A stretch of 64,000 nt of DNA, taken from the NCBI GenBank assembly GCA_029168955.1, contig JAPDOI010000010.1:159501-223500 (forward strand), given 5' to 3'. Positions 1 through 11,844 of the stretch are shown one piece after another (position 1 is the first letter of the stretch; every line of letters begins with the position of its first letter). The notes below the pieces were generated by a model. The model was not told where the DNA came from and did not search any database. It was given only the letters and a program-made list of their open reading frames with translations. The position numbers were made by a program, and so were the translations under genes. Source of the DNA: Aplectana chamaeleonis. Lineage: Eukaryota > Nematoda > Chromadorea > Rhabditida > Cosmocercidae.

Positions 1-158
1 GCCGCCTTATGAGATACTAGATACGCATAGGGCAGAAAAAATCCCCAAAAAAATGGTTCATTCTGTCTTTTCTGAAAAAATTTTGACTTTGAAAAAATTT
101 CTGAAGATTTTTCGAACTTTTTTCAGCTCGCAGTAAGTTTGCGCAAAACTTCAACTTA

Positions 159-635
159 AAGCACAGTCCAATCTCAGAGACGAAATCTGAGATTTCCACT
201 TAATTGTGAAGTAGACCCATCCTATAAAGCCCCTGCCAAATGCGAGCTCTCAATTCCTCTGAATAAGCGAGATATAGGGGGAAGCCACCCTGGGGCGCCC
301 ACATCGGGAAGACACTTTGGCACGCCCCTTTTATGATCTTTCGAGCTCAACAGTGAGGAGACGAGCGATGTTTTTCGATCAATAGCCCCGTTCTTCCCTT
401 CATTCTTGAACTCTTTCATTGTTCAGGTCGGCTCGTATATATCGGTTGCAAGTGGCGGAAGTTACAAGCCTCGTACATCTCGTCCACCAGACTTAGCTCA
501 ATTTTTGAGGGGCCATAACTCCGTTCCAAGGGGGTCTTGTACGATGTCAGACACATCATTGGAATCAGCGTAGGACTGCTTTTCAGATCAAAGGGTCGAA
601 ATTTAGAAAAACAATTCTGAGATTGAACTGTGCCT
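159..635 (+). mobile_element. MITE family A, copy in left arm of P
   Basis: This is a 477-bp insertion whose ends resemble AAGGCACAGTCCAATCTCAG and its reverse complement. It is flanked by TTA at 156-158 and 636-638. The related element at 8287-9385 lacks it and keeps a single TTA at 8444-8446, so this is a filled site compared with an empty one. The 3-bp TTA duplication fits PIF/Harbinger-type MITEs. No coding capacity is visible. Confidence 0.8.
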
Positions 636-937
636 TTAACGAGAGCTGACAGAGAAGTTGCAACTAGTGTGTGAATGAGGAGAAAGATGGACAGTTCTCA
701 GAAATGTCCTCCGGAGAAATTTTTCTAAAGCTAACCATCTTTTTCTTCATTCATAAACTATTTCCAATTTCTCTGTCAGCTCGCGTTATGTGGCAGTATT
801 GCCCGAACTTAACGCGAGATCACCACCTAGTTGTAATATGACTCATTTCATATGAGTTACTCGCAGTCGGTTCTAGATTTGTCAGAGCGCGGCTATCAAT
901 CGCGGAGCCGCGGCGGCACTACCGCGGAGCCGTAGCA

Positions 938-2037
938 TCATAAATACACTCAGTTTCAAGACAAAAACCCTCCCCGTGGCTGATCTCGGCCTCAAATACC
1001 ACTTAGGTGTGACGCTGGCGCTCGATGATACGCTAACGCGCTCCATTAAGAATGGGATTTCGGTAACACAGAATCGTAGCTGCTAAAATCCGTTTTGTGT
1101 TGAACTCGGGTGTGCTATTTACGAACACTGCCTTTAAAAGGTCCCTAAGCCGTTTGTTTTCTCCTACTGAACTCCGGTACTAGATCGTTCTTCATGTTGA
1201 CCTCACGGTTGATGGTCCTTGAAATCACAGAATAAACGCTGCGATAATTCTATTGATTTCTTCTCATCAATTTATAATGAAAATTTCATAATGAATGGTA
1301 TTCAACCTGTGTCTGCACACTAGAACGTTAAAAGAGCAACATACATTGCAGCATAAAAAGCATAAATTCAAGAGCTAAACATGCCCTAAAAAAGCAGCTA
1401 GGGCAAAAAAACGCTGCGGGAGCTAAGAACGTGGTGAAGCATCGAATACTCAGCCGACGCTACCAGCAGCAGCAGCAGCTTCTCTAAGAAAAATGGAAGG
1501 CGAGTACAAGGCAAACAAGCAGAGAAGGAACAGACGAGAAGATAAACAGACGCTAGAAATGGAAGAAAACAATGAAGGGAACAACCCTCTGTTTGAGGGT
1601 GCGATGCGACCAAGGATGTGCGGCAAACGATTTTGAGATTTCGGCAAACGGCAATCGGCAAGAAAATCCCAAAAACGGGCGGCAAAGGGCAAACCGCAAT
1701 CGGCAAACGGCAAAACCCTCATCCCTCAGATTGGCCTAAAAGTTATTCACATGTGCCGCTCTGATTTTTTCCAACACTTATGTCAACATTCTAATAATTC
1801 TAATTCAAGGGTGTAGTTTCATTTCAAGACATCAAATGAACAAAAACAAGACATAGAGGGACCTCATGGAAATCAGAGAAATCGCCGCTGCGGCTTCGGC
1901 TCCTACAGGCATCGAAGCGGCACTATCGCGGAGTGACAGCGGCAACGTCGTGGCGGCCCCGCGATAGTGCCGTAGCGGCTCAGCGGTAGCGCCGCTGTGG
2001 CTCTGCGGTAGTGCCTCTGTGGCTCTGCGGTTGCGCC
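938..2037. other. Loop of element P, no gene
   Basis: This is the unpaired centre of P. It holds an E-type MITE end near 1117-1135, a short CAG-type triplet run near 1461-1480, the CGGCAAAC module at 1610-1715 and the GC-rich words after 1900. The open frames here are short and show no recognisable domain. Confidence 0.5.
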
Positions 2038-2337
2038 GCTACGGCTCCGCGGTAGTGCCGCTGCGGCTCCGCGATTGATAGCCGCGCTCTGACAAATCTA
2101 GAACCGACTGCGAGTAACTCATATGAAATGAGTCATATTACAACTAGGCGGTGATCTCGCGTTAAGTTCGGGCAATACTGCCACATAACGCGAGCTGACA
2201 GAGAAATTGGAAATAGTTCATGAATGAAGAGAAAGATGGTTAGCTTTAGAAAAATTTCTCCGGAGGACATTTCCGAGAACTGTCCATCTTTCTCCTCATT
2301 CACACACTAGTTGCAATTTCTCTGTCAGCTCTCGTTA

Positions 2338-2817
2338 AAGGCACAGTTCAATCTCAGAATTGTTTTTCTAAATTTCGACCCTTTTTGATCTGAAAAGCAG
2401 TCCCACGCTGATTCCAATGATGTGTCTGACATCGTACAAGACCCCCTTGGAACGGAGTTATGGCCCCTCAAAAATTGAGCTAAGTGTGGTGGACGAGATG
2501 TACGAGGCTTGTAACTTCCGCCACTTGCAACCGATATATACGAGCCGACCTGAACAAAGAAAGAGTTTAAGAATGAAGGGAAGAACGGGGCTATTGATCG
2601 AAAAACATCGCTCGTCTCCCCACTGTTGAGCTCGAAAGATCATAAAAGGGGCGTGCCAAAGTGTCTTCCCGATGTGGGCGCCCCAGGGTGGCTTCCCCCT
2701 ATATCTCGCTTATTCAGAGGAATTGAGAGCTCGCATTTGGCAGGGGCTTTATAGGGTGGGTCTACTTCACAATTATGTGGAAATCTCAGATTTAGTCCGT
2801 GAGATTGGACTGTGCCT
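2338..2817 (-). mobile_element. MITE family A, copy in right arm of P
   Basis: This is the mirror-image partner of the copy at 159-635. It is flanked by TTA at 2335-2337 and 2818-2820. Its position in the right arm corresponds exactly to that of the left-arm copy, so the two are better explained by duplication of a filled arm, or by gene conversion between arms, than by two independent insertions. Confidence 0.8.
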
Positions 2818-2985
2818 TTAAGTTGAAGTTTTGCGCAAGCTTACTGTGAGCCGAAAAAAGTTCGAAAAATCTTCAGAAATTTTTTCAAAGTCAAATTTTT
2901 TCTCAGAAAAGACAGAATGAATCATTTTTTTGGGGATTTTTTTTTGCCCTATGCGTATCTAGTATCTCATAAGGCGGCATGCGAG

Positions 2986-3504
2986 TGCGTAGGTCCAGCA
3001 CTGTTCGGTCCCTGTCCTGGAATTCCTTATACTTAAAGCAGTTATGTCACGATGTTTGTATGTATGTATGGTTCCCGTTTTCGCTTTAGTCTGACGCATG
3101 GACCAGGCGCCTGGCCATGCGGGGTTGGAGGCTTCACTGGAGAATGGGGTTTCGATTCACGCGTGGTGATCTACTGTCGCAGCCCCGTCCATAAATCAGA
3201 CTAAAATGATTGCGCGAACTCTATGTGTGTAAGTAATTGTGTTTTCCCGTGAATCTTCGGAATGGCCGATCAAAACAGGGACGAAATGGTACCAACATTT
3301 GCGTGGGTGGGACACTCATCGATCACCAAAAAATCAGCCTGAATCTCCGATTCCGCGCCTCGGGGCAACCGAGTTTGTCCGTCGGGCGCACTTTTGGCTT
3401 TCGGTCATGAAAACTTCTGTGAGTCGTCTAGCGCTAGAAAGGCTAAGCTCTAATCAAGGCGACAGGTATTTAGTAATGGCGCCGTTCAGAACCGCCAGGG
3501 TTTG
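2986..3504. other. Intergenic, no recognised gene
   Basis: A short frame at 3239-3505 has no recognisable domain and stops at the edge of the minisatellite. A sequence near 3092-3210 has short inverted ends (AGTCTGAC and its complement) and a GTTTCGATTC word loosely like a pol III B box. That is too weak to call a SINE. Confidence 0.4.
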
Positions 3505-6250
3505 AGGAGTGTGCAGGACGTTATCGATAGTGTGCAGGACCTCAGTAAGAGTGTGCAGGACCCATATAGGAGTGTACAGGACGTCATAGAAAGTGTGCAG
3601 GACCCCAGTGGGAGTGTGTAGGACTTCATGGAAAGTGTGCAGGACCCAAATAGGAGTGTACAGGACGTCATAAAAAGTGTGCAGGATCCCAGTGGGACTG
3701 TGCAGGACCCTGTGGGAGTGTGCAGGACGTCATAAAAGCGTGCAGGACCCCAGTGGGAGTGTGCAGGTCGTCATGGGAAGTGTGCAGGACCCCTGTGGGA
3801 CTGTGCAGGCCGTCATGGTAAGTGTGCAGGACCCCAGTGGGAGTGTGCAGGACCTCATAAAAAGCGTGCAGGACCCCAGTGGGAGTGTGCAGGTCGTCAT
3901 AGGAAGTGTTCAGGATCCCAGTGGGACTGTGCAGGCCGTCATGGTAAGTGTGCAGGACCCCAGTGGGAGTGTGCAGGACCCCTGTGGGAGTGTGCAGGAC
4001 GTCATAAAAGCGTGCAGGACCCCAGTGGAGGTGTGCAGGACGTCGTATGGAAAAGTGTGCAGGACCCCAGTGGGAGTGTGCAGGTCGTCATAGGAAGTGT
4101 GCAGGACCCCAGTGGGACTGTGCAGGCCGTCATGGTAAGTGTGCAGGACCCCAGTGGGAGTGTGCAGGACGTCATGAAAAGCGTGCAGGACCCCAGTGGG
4201 AGTGTGCAGGTCGTTATAGGAAGTGTGCAGGACCCCAGTGGGACTGTGCAGGCCGTCATGGTAAGTGTGCAGGACCCCTGTGGGAGTGTGCAGGACGTCA
4301 TAAAAAGCGTGCAGGACCCCAGTGGGAGTGTGCAGGTCGTCATAGGAAGTGTGCAGGACCCCAGTGGGACTGTGCAGGCCGCCATGGTAAGTGTGCAGGA
4401 CCCCAGTGGGAGTGTGCAGGACGTCATAAAAAGCGTGCAGGACCCCAGTGGGAGTGTGCAGGTCGTCATAGGAAGTGTGCAGGACCCCAGTGGGACTGTG
4501 CAGGCCGTCATGGTAAGTGTGCAGGACCCCAGTGGGAGTGTGCAGGACCCCTGTGGGAGTGTGCAGGACGTCATAAAAAGCGTGCAGGACCCCAGTGGGA
4601 GTGTGCAGGACGTCATGGAAAACGTGCAGGAGTCCAGTGGAAATGTGCAGAACGTCGTAAAAAGCGTACAGGACTACAGTGGGAGTGTGCAGGACGTCGT
4701 AGAAAGTGTGCAGGACCCCAGTGGGAGTGTGCAGGTCGTTATAGGAAGTGTGCAGGACCCCAGTGGGACTGTGCAGGCCGTCATGGTAAGTGTGCAGGAC
4801 CCCAGTGGGAGTGTGCAGGACGTCATAGAAAGTGTGCAGGAGCCCCGTGAGAATGTACAGAACGTCGTTAAAAGCGTGCAGGACTACAGTGGGAGTGTGC
4901 AGGACGTCATAGAAAGTGTGCAGGACCCCAGTGGGAGTGTGCAGGACGTCATAGAAAGTGTGCAGGAGCCCAGTGAGAATGTACAGAACGTCGTTAAAAG
5001 CGTGCAGGACCCCAGTGGGACTGTGCAGGCCGTCATGGTAAGTGTGCAGGACCCCAGTGGGAGTGTGCAGGACGTCATAGAAAGTGTGCAGGACCCCAGT
5101 GGGAGTGTGCAGGACGTCATAGAAAGTGTGCAGGAGCCCAGTGAGAATGTACAGAACGTCGTTAAAAGCGTGCAGGACCCCAGTGGGACTGTGCAGGCCG
5201 TCATGGTAAGTGTGCAGGACCCCAGTGGGAGTGTGCAGGACGTCATAGGAAGTGTGCAGGACCCCATTGGGAGTGTGCAGAACGTCACAAAAAGTGTGCA
5301 GGACGTCATAGAAAATGTGCAGAACCCAAATGGGAGTGTGCAGGACGTCACAGAAGGTGTGCAGGACCCCAGTGGGAGTGTGCAGGACCCAAATGGAAGT
5401 GCGCAGAACGTCATAGAAAGTGTGCAGGACCCAAATGGGAGTGTGCAGGACGTCACAGAAAGTGTGCAGGACCCCAGTGGGAGTGTGCAGGACCCAAATG
5501 GAAGTGCGCAGAACGTCATAGAAAGTGTACAGGACCCCAGTGGGAGTGTGCAGGACCCAAATGGGAGTGTGTAGAACGTCGGAGGAAGTGTGCAGAACCC
5601 CAGTGGGAGTGTGCAGGACCCAAATGGGAGTGTGCAGAACGTCGGAGGAAGTGTGCAGGACCCAAATGGAATTGTGCAAAACGTCATGGAAAGTGTGCAG
5701 GACCCCAGTGGTAGTGTCCAGAACGTCGTAGAAAGTGTGCAGGATCCCAGTGGGAGTATGCAGGACCCAAATGGGAGTGTGCAGAACGTCAGAGAAAGTG
5801 TGCAGGACCCCAGTGGGAGTGTGCATGACCCAAATGGGAGTGTGCAGAATGTCATAGAAAGTGTGCAGAACGTCGGAGGAAGTGTGCAGGACCCCAGTGA
5901 GAGTGTGCAGGACCCAAATGGTAGTGTGCAGGACGTCATACGAAGTCTGCAGGACTCCAGTGGGAGTGTGCATGACCCAAATGGGAGTGTGCAGAATGTC
6001 ATAGAAAGTGTGCAGAACGTCGGAGGAAGTGTGCAGGACCCCAGTGGGAGTGTGCAGGACCCGAATGGAGGCGTGCAGGACATCATAGAAAGTGCGCAGG
6101 TTCCCAGTAAGAATGTGCAGGACGTCATGGAATGGGTGCTGTACCCCAGTAGGTACGTGCAGGACGTCGTCAAATGTGTTAAGGAACCAGGTGGGAATGT
6201 GCAGGACGTCATAGAGAGTTAGCAGGACCGCACTGGAAATGTACAGGACG
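3505..6250 (+). repeat. Minisatellite array 1 (21-bp unit, 42-bp dimer)
   Basis: About 2.75 kb is made of roughly 130 units of 21 bp. Two unit types alternate: one reads AGTGTGCAGGACCCCAGTGG plus G, the other begins AGTGTGCAGGACGTCAT. Between about 4054 and 4560 six units form a 126-bp higher-order repeat seen four times in register. Further right, blocks recur at 168 bp. The unit length is a multiple of three and the common units lack stops in several frames, so long frames appear on both strands. The plus-strand frame from 4012 to 6222 reads SVQDPSG-SVQDVIE repeats with one stop at 5572-5574. Single-base unit deletions near 3713, 3735 and 4000 shift the frame further upstream. I see no start context or flanking exon that makes it a gene. 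Confidence 0.95.
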
Positions 6251-6974
6251 TCATGAAGAAAGTAGAATTGAATCAGCGAGATTTTCTCAATTTTTCATGC
6301 GAAATCTTAGCCTTTGTGTAGCGAAGAAAACAGATAGGAAATCATGTATCTTGAGAAGCGTGCAACGCGTTTTGAGGAGTACGCGAAACTCTGGAGACAC
6401 TTCCTCGCTAGTCTGACGAAACAATCAGCAGCTCCACTTCCGCATCATCTCTGTTCGTCACTCAAAACAACCGCTCAGTCATTTTGATTCACTAACTTCG
6501 ATAAACCAGTTTTATATATGTTGAACGTCTGAGATTATCAAAATCTGCTTCAGAAAAACGTAAACATCAACGGACATAATTCATTTATTGAGAACAAAGG
6601 CATGGTGTTGGTCAACAAGGGAACCCACATCTAAAGTGGGAGTGCTTTTTTCTCAACATGACAGGGATGGTAGAGCGAGAATAATAGCTTGCGTACAATA
6701 CAGAAGGAAGGGGTCGTAAATAAGATGCCGGTAACAACCGACGATCTACAGCTGGCTTCTTATGTTTTGCTTTTTTTATGCCACGTTTTTTATACCCTAC
6801 GCCCTGCTATAAATGTCCGGCAGCCAGTTCTGCTCAGGAGAGTCCATACGGACAGCAACTTTCGGATATACGGAAGGCAGTCAACACCGTTTTGTCAGAA
6901 TAATCTGCCTCAGGAAGCTAGCGGACGTGAAACTTTTTTTGAGCGAAAACTTCGCTAGGTCTCGCTAGTCTTCT
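6251..6974. other. Intergenic, no recognised gene
   Basis: Both strands are low in coding signal. A frame of about 89 codons at 6689-6958 shows no domain. I see no repeat that matches elsewhere in the window. Confidence 0.4.
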
Positions 6975-8259
6975 AATAAAAAGCTTGCGTTTAGCTACAG
7001 TTTACCGCAAACTTACCGCGAGTTAACTAACGTTTTCAAACAGATTTACTACCCCTTCCTCAAATAACTCAAACCCTCTCATAACGGTTGAGCGAACAAT
7101 GGATAATTGGATCACCCGTAGTGTTCATTACCCGGAAGCTGTGTAACTGCTCACCATCCTCATAATTGCGGCGCGTCTTTTGCCACCAGACTATGCATAG
7201 GCCTTTCGAGCGAAATTTTTTACCGGTGAGCATGGGCGGCGTTTCCTTTCAATGTTTTGCCGGTAAAATAACAAAATTTTCGGCAAACGACAAACGGCAA
7301 AAAAGTCCCAAAAATGGCCGGCAAACGACAAACGGCAAACGCACATCCCTGGATGCGACACTCATCGATGTCCGCAGAAACAGAAAACCTGGCGCCTAAA
7401 TGCACCATAGTATCCTGAATAATAAGAGGCGCTACGGGGCTCGAAATCAAAACGATCGCGTCTGGGAAAGCGAATTGTCTTGCGAGTATATAAGCGTGCT
7501 TCCGGGCGAGGTTTGTATGTTCCACCACACAGCCACAATTATTTGTCTCACAAAGAATCTTACGAGGTAATCCTAACTTCATCTCAAAAACTTCATTCAA
7601 GCTTTAAGGCAGTGTTCAGGTATGAATGCTTGTTAAGGCGAATCGGACGTAGTTGCTACGCTATCACCCTCACTATCTACGCAGTGTGTTGGCTCATACG
7701 ATTTAGGAAGACTTTTCGCGGATTAGCGTTTGTTTGCTCACAATGACACAACGAACGAATGTAACGCGAAGGCGTTGATCAATCAGATGGTATTACATGC
7801 GCGACAATTCAGTGACTTAGAAAGAATTGAATGGTGGACGTATGCACAAAAGTTTGTTTGAGCCAAACGGCTGAAATGCGGTCGGAAGCAGGCAAGCGGT
7901 TACTATAATCCTTTAATAAATCACGCTGTTTAATAAATCATCATTGTGTCCAGATCAGGGATGTGAGGCAATTGCCGTTTGCCGTTTGCCATTTGTCGTT
8001 TGCCTGCCATTTTTGGGACTTTTTTGCCGTTTGTCGTTTGCCGAAATTTTCGTTATTTTTCCGGCAACACTCGGCAAAACATTGGAAGTAAACGCCGTCT
8101 ATGCTCGCGGCTATGTGGGCACTAGGGGTAATCCGATTATCCGTTGTTCGCTCAACCGTTATCTGGGGTGGTAGTAAATCTGTTTGAAAACGCGAGTTAA
8201 CTCGCGGTAAGTTCGCGGTAAAATCGCCGTAAACTGCAGCTAAACGCGAGCTTTTTATT
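6975..8259. mobile_element. Foldback element Q
   Basis: The ends AATAAAAAGC (6975-6984) and GCTTTTTATT (8250-8259) are inverted. The inverted similarity continues inward through the AGTTTACCGC, GAGTTAACT and TTTCAAACAGATTTAC blocks. It resumes at the CGGCAAAC-rich modules at about 7265-7350 (forward) and 7965-8130 (reverse). The interior holds one E-type end near 7603 (TTAAGGCAGTGTTCA). No transposase is visible. Q abuts the half copy of P that follows. Confidence 0.7.
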
Positions 8260-8286
8260 TGAAGATTTCCAGGAATGGAACTCGCA

Positions 8287-9385
8287 TGCCACGTTATGAG
8301 GCACTAGATACGCATAATGTGAAAAAAATTTCTTAAAAAATTGGTTCATTCTGTCTTTTCTGGAAAAATATTGATTTAGAAAAAAATTCTGAAGATTTTT
8401 CAAACTTTTCTCAGCTCGCAGTAAGTTTGCGCAAAACTTCAACTTAACGCGAGCTGACGGAAAAATTGGAACTAGTATGTGAATGAGGAGAAAGATGGAT
8501 AGTTTCCAAAAAAGTCCTGCGGAGAACTTCTCTAAAGGTATCCGCCTTTTTCTTCATTCGTAATCCATTTCCATTTTCTCTGTCAGCTCGCGTTATGTTG
8601 CAGTTTTGAGCGAACTTAAAGCGAGATCACCACCCAGTTGTATTATGACTCATTTCATACGAGTTACTCGCAGTCCTTTCTAGTTTTATCAGAGTGCGGC
8701 TACCGATCGCGGAGGAAACCGGAGGGACCACCGCGGAGCCGTAGCTGCAGAACCGCGGAGCCGCAAAGGCACTACCGCGGAGCCGTAGCTGCACAACCGC
8801 GGAGCCGCGAAGTCACTACCGCAGAGCCACAGCGGCACTACCGCGGGGCCGCTGCGGCACTACCGCCACGGCGCTGCGGGACATCCGCGGGGCAGCAGCG
8901 GCACTATCGCGGGGCCGCCACGACATTGCCTCCGCGATAGTGCCGCTTCGGTGCCTGTAGGAGCCGAAGCCGCAGCGGCGATTTCTTTGATTTCCATGAA
9001 GTCCCTCTATGTCTTGTTTCTGTTCATCTGGGCTAGGATGCACGAAACGCTAACCACGTTTCAACAATGTTTAACGCCCCCATTGTTAAGCTCGTTGGGT
9101 GCAAATAGACCGACCGCAAATCATGGCTAGATCTTGGTTACCGTTTCGTGAATTCCAGCCTTGATGTCTTGAAATGAAACTACTCAATTGAATTAGATTT
9201 ATCAGAATGTTGACATAAGTATTGGAAAAAAAGAAAAAAATAGAGCGGCACATGTGAATAACTTTTGGGCTAATCTGAGGAAAGGAGTTTTTTTGCCGTT
9301 TGCCGATTGCCGGCCGTTTTTTGGGATTTTCTTGCCGATTGCCGTTTGCCGAAATCTCAAAATCGTTTGCCGCACATCCCTGGTC
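8287..9385 (-). mobile_element. Half copy of element P, without MITE A
   Basis: The sequence matches the reverse complement of about 1610-2985: the outer arm, the GC-rich CCGCGGAGCCG words (8720-8940), the segment around 9000-9030 and the CGGCAAAC module at about 9285-9370. It lacks MITE A: the arm reads straight through a single TTA at 8444-8446. About 100 bp near 9045-9150 have no counterpart in P. It therefore represents a P-type arm before MITE A inserted, or a sister lineage. Confidence 0.75.
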
Positions 9386-9396
9386 CAGATGTCTTA

Positions 9397-10476
9397 CAAG
9401 GGAAGTATAAAAAGCGTAGGTCGGATCTGCCAAAACGACTAGTATGGTTAGTATCCTTTCCAGCTCAATAGTAAAAATGCGCAGTATCCCGCCGCGAGCA
9501 GCAGGTTCAAAAAAGTTATGAGCATTTTTCAAGCCTGGCGAAAAGGCAAGGATTCCCATCAGGCATTTTTTTTGGAGTTTCAAAAAATTTCCTCGGATTT
9601 AGCTCAAAAGTTGTATGTAGGGGTAATCTAGGGTGGCAAACACGAATCTGGAGTCCATTTGTCGAAACTTTGAGGTTTACTCTAGGTTACGGTAGGTAAC
9701 ATGTCATTTAGGGGTCAAAATCCACCTTAGTATTTTGAAAATCGACAAACTGACGTTAAATTCGTATTCTTCACCCCGAATAACCCCCGTATACGAATTT
9801 TGAGTAAAATCTGAGATTTTGACCAAGCTACCGTATACCCACCGTAATCCACCTTATTTTGCAAAAAATCGATAAACGGACTCCAGATTCGTGTTAAGCA
9901 CTCCAAATAACCCTCAGAGAATGATTTTGAGGCATATCTATCGTAGAAAACCGGAAATCTCGAAAGTGGCGTATTTCCCTCGAAATTTTCCCCGTTTGGG
10001 AAGCTTCAAACAAAATGAGCCGAAAACTTTTGAAAATCGACTAATAAATCACAGAATCGTGATCAGCGCCCCAAAAAAAACCCCTAGGAGAATTTTAAGT
10101 CAAATCTGGAACATTTTTCTAAAACGCTTCCAGAGCCCTCAATTAGTAGAAATAAGCGCCCAACCGAAAATCCGTACAAGTCTAAAACGCTGTCAGTCTG
10201 GACAAAGTACGGAAAATGTTCGTTCACCCAAAATTTGCTCAGGGTGGTAGTTTTGGGTGCTGAACACATTCATGAGGTCCGTTTCCGGATTTTCCGAAGA
10301 ATAACGCGATTTTTGGAAGGTACAAAAAGCACAAAAAATGAGCTTTTTAGCTTGTAACTCCTTGGAACCTGCGGCTCGCGGCGGGATACTGTGCAGTTTT
10401 ACTATTGAGCCACAAAAGATACTAACGACACTAGTCGGTTTGGCAGATCAGACCTACGCTTTGCATGCTTCCCTTG
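9397..10476. mobile_element. Foldback MITE family D, copy 1
   Basis: This is a 1080-bp element with inverted ends CAAGGGAAG...CTTCCCTTG and arms of about 120 bp. It is flanked by TTA at 9394-9396 and 10477-10479. The interior repeats a motif of the type CAGATTCGT...CACCCCAAATAACCC once inverted and three times direct, at spacings of roughly 125-160 bp. The same architecture recurs at 32407-33478, 49555-50612 and (cut) 60908-61347. It is non-coding. Confidence 0.85.
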
Positions 10477-10479
10477 TTA

Positions 10480-10896
10480 GGCCGGGTTTACACCATCGCG
10501 CAGCGACGCGCCCACATGATGTGAATAGGGATCGACGAGTGGCGCGAAATCGTTCGTTACTCACCAATGTCAGCAGTTTCTTGTCACTGCGTCAGTCGCG
10601 ATGGAATCGTAAGCCTCGCCTAAGACGTCGTTTATACTTTCGTCGCAGAGCGGCTCGGCGAACTGCAATCCTACGATATCGATCGTGCCGCGCCGCGTGA
10701 TCAATATTACAGAAATACACTGTGCCGCGCCGCTCGGCGGCGGGAGTATAAACGACCCCGTAGGCCCATTTCATAGTTCGATCGCCGCGCGACGATGGGA
10801 TGATAACCATGAGCGTCGACCAAGATCGCGTCGCACGTCGATATGTATTCAAAACATGCCATCGCGGTGATCAGCGATAGGAGTGTAAAATAGGCC
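10480..10896. mobile_element. GC-rich MITE K with nested hairpin
   Basis: The left end GGCCGGGTTTACAC follows directly on the TTA that is also the right target duplication of D copy 1. The right end reads GTGTAAAATAGGCC followed by CTA, so the flanking triplet is imperfect. Inside, GTCGTTTATAC (10627-10637) and GTATAAACGAC (10746-10756) bound a nested hairpin of about 130 bp. The element is rich in CGCG words and has no ORF of note. Confidence 0.5.
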
Positions 10897-11317
10897 CTAC
10901 GCATAGATGTCGGCCATAGAAATGAAGAACGTCTGTCCAGACACTCACTTGCGGAGGTCGCGAAATAGTGATGCGTTGTGAAGATCGTGAGGCGACCACA
11001 ATTCGTGGCGCGACCTCCAATGTCCAGCACGATTGATCCTAAAGGCAAAGCTATGCCGCACCGCCACGCAACCCTATCGAAATGGGACGCTACCACGTGA
11101 TCGTGCCGTGCCGCCATCAAACTCTAAAAAAGGCTATACGGAGTTGTACGCAAAACTGCGTATGTGCGTAAATCATAACCGCTTGCGGCTATATCCATGC
11201 TGCAAGTTTTTACGCCCCAGAGAATGAATAAAGTATTCTTTTCGCTCCGATTCAGAGTATGGGCTGTGAACACGCCAGATTCCCGTAGATCTTTCACGTG
11301 AAGGCGGGAAGCGGAGA
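10897..11317. other. GC-rich repeat debris, no gene
   Basis: This stretch holds further CGCG-rich segments resembling the arms of K and J (near 11040-11120). I found no complete element borders and no credible ORF. Confidence 0.35.
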
Positions 11318-11320
11318 TTA

Positions 11321-11741
11321 GGCGCTATTCATACTCCTCAACGCAAGCGAGGCACGCGCGTGACTCGCGGGCGTGGCGTTGGTGTATGAATGTTCTGACG
11401 CCACGCCCGCGCGGTACGCGCGCGACGCTCGCTCTGGCGTTGCGGTCGACGGCTATAACGGTTTTTTAATCATTTTCATTAATAATCCATTATCAATTTC
11501 ATCACGTTTCAGGATAATTTATTCTATTACTATCCTCTAATATCGCGATGGTGAACGCGTGTACAGAATGCGCTTGTTTGGAGAAGTTAGGCCCACTTTT
11601 TCCCGCTCCGCGATGGCGTCGCCGCTGGAGTATTCATAGTCTCCGCAAGAACGGCACACGCGTCACGCGCTTGGAAAGCATTCATACTCTAACGCCACGC
11701 CCGCGCGCGCCGCGCTGGCGTTTAGTGGTATGAATAGCGCC
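11321..11741. mobile_element. MITE J with TTA duplication
   Basis: This is a 421-bp element with inverted ends GGCGCTATTCATAC...GTATGAATAGCGCC. It is flanked by TTA at 11318-11320 and 11742-11744. Its arms contain ACGCCACGCCCGCGCG-type words on both sides. The 3-bp TTA duplication and GGC-starting ends match the PIF/Harbinger pattern. It is non-coding. Confidence 0.8.
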
Positions 11742-11844
11742 TTACAGACAGCGGGAAAGGGTCAGGCGAAAACTGAGAAGGGACCTTGTATCACTATTAG
11801 CCCCCGCTCCCCACCATCATGCACGCGCTATAGCAGCAGGGGAG

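Larger units (their letters stand above)
1..2985. mobile_element. Long inverted-repeat (foldback) element P
   Basis: Bases 1-936 and 2038-2978 are reverse complements of each other along almost their whole length, with a loop of about 1.1 kb. The sequence at 2979-2985 also matches the outer flank of a second copy at 8287, so the left end probably lies just outside the window. The inner arm tips and part of the loop are rich in short GC repeats built from CCGCGGAGCCG-like words (about 1900-2090). The loop also contains a CGGCAAAC-rich module at 1610-1715 and one isolated E-type MITE end near 1117-1135. No credible transposase ORF is present, so the element looks non-autonomous. Each arm carries one A-type MITE at the mirrored position. 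Confidence 0.8.

Noticed and set aside
1398..1722. Overlapping minus-strand frames in the loop of P
   Set aside because: They overlie non-coding repeat modules and show no domain. Two frames overlap on the same strand.
3092..3210. tRNA-derived SINE upstream of array 1
   Set aside because: Only one B-box-like word is present, no cloverleaf can be drawn, and there is no second copy in the window.
3560..6200. CRISPR array
   Set aside because: The repeats are contiguous 21-bp units without unique spacers, and the genome is eukaryotic.
3910..6222. Long ORFs in array 1 (520 codons on plus, 687 on minus)
   Set aside because: The 21-bp period keeps several frames open on both strands at once. There is no start context, single-base unit deletions shift frames near 3713, 3735 and 4000, and one stop breaks the main frame. 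Kept as a repeat, not a gene.
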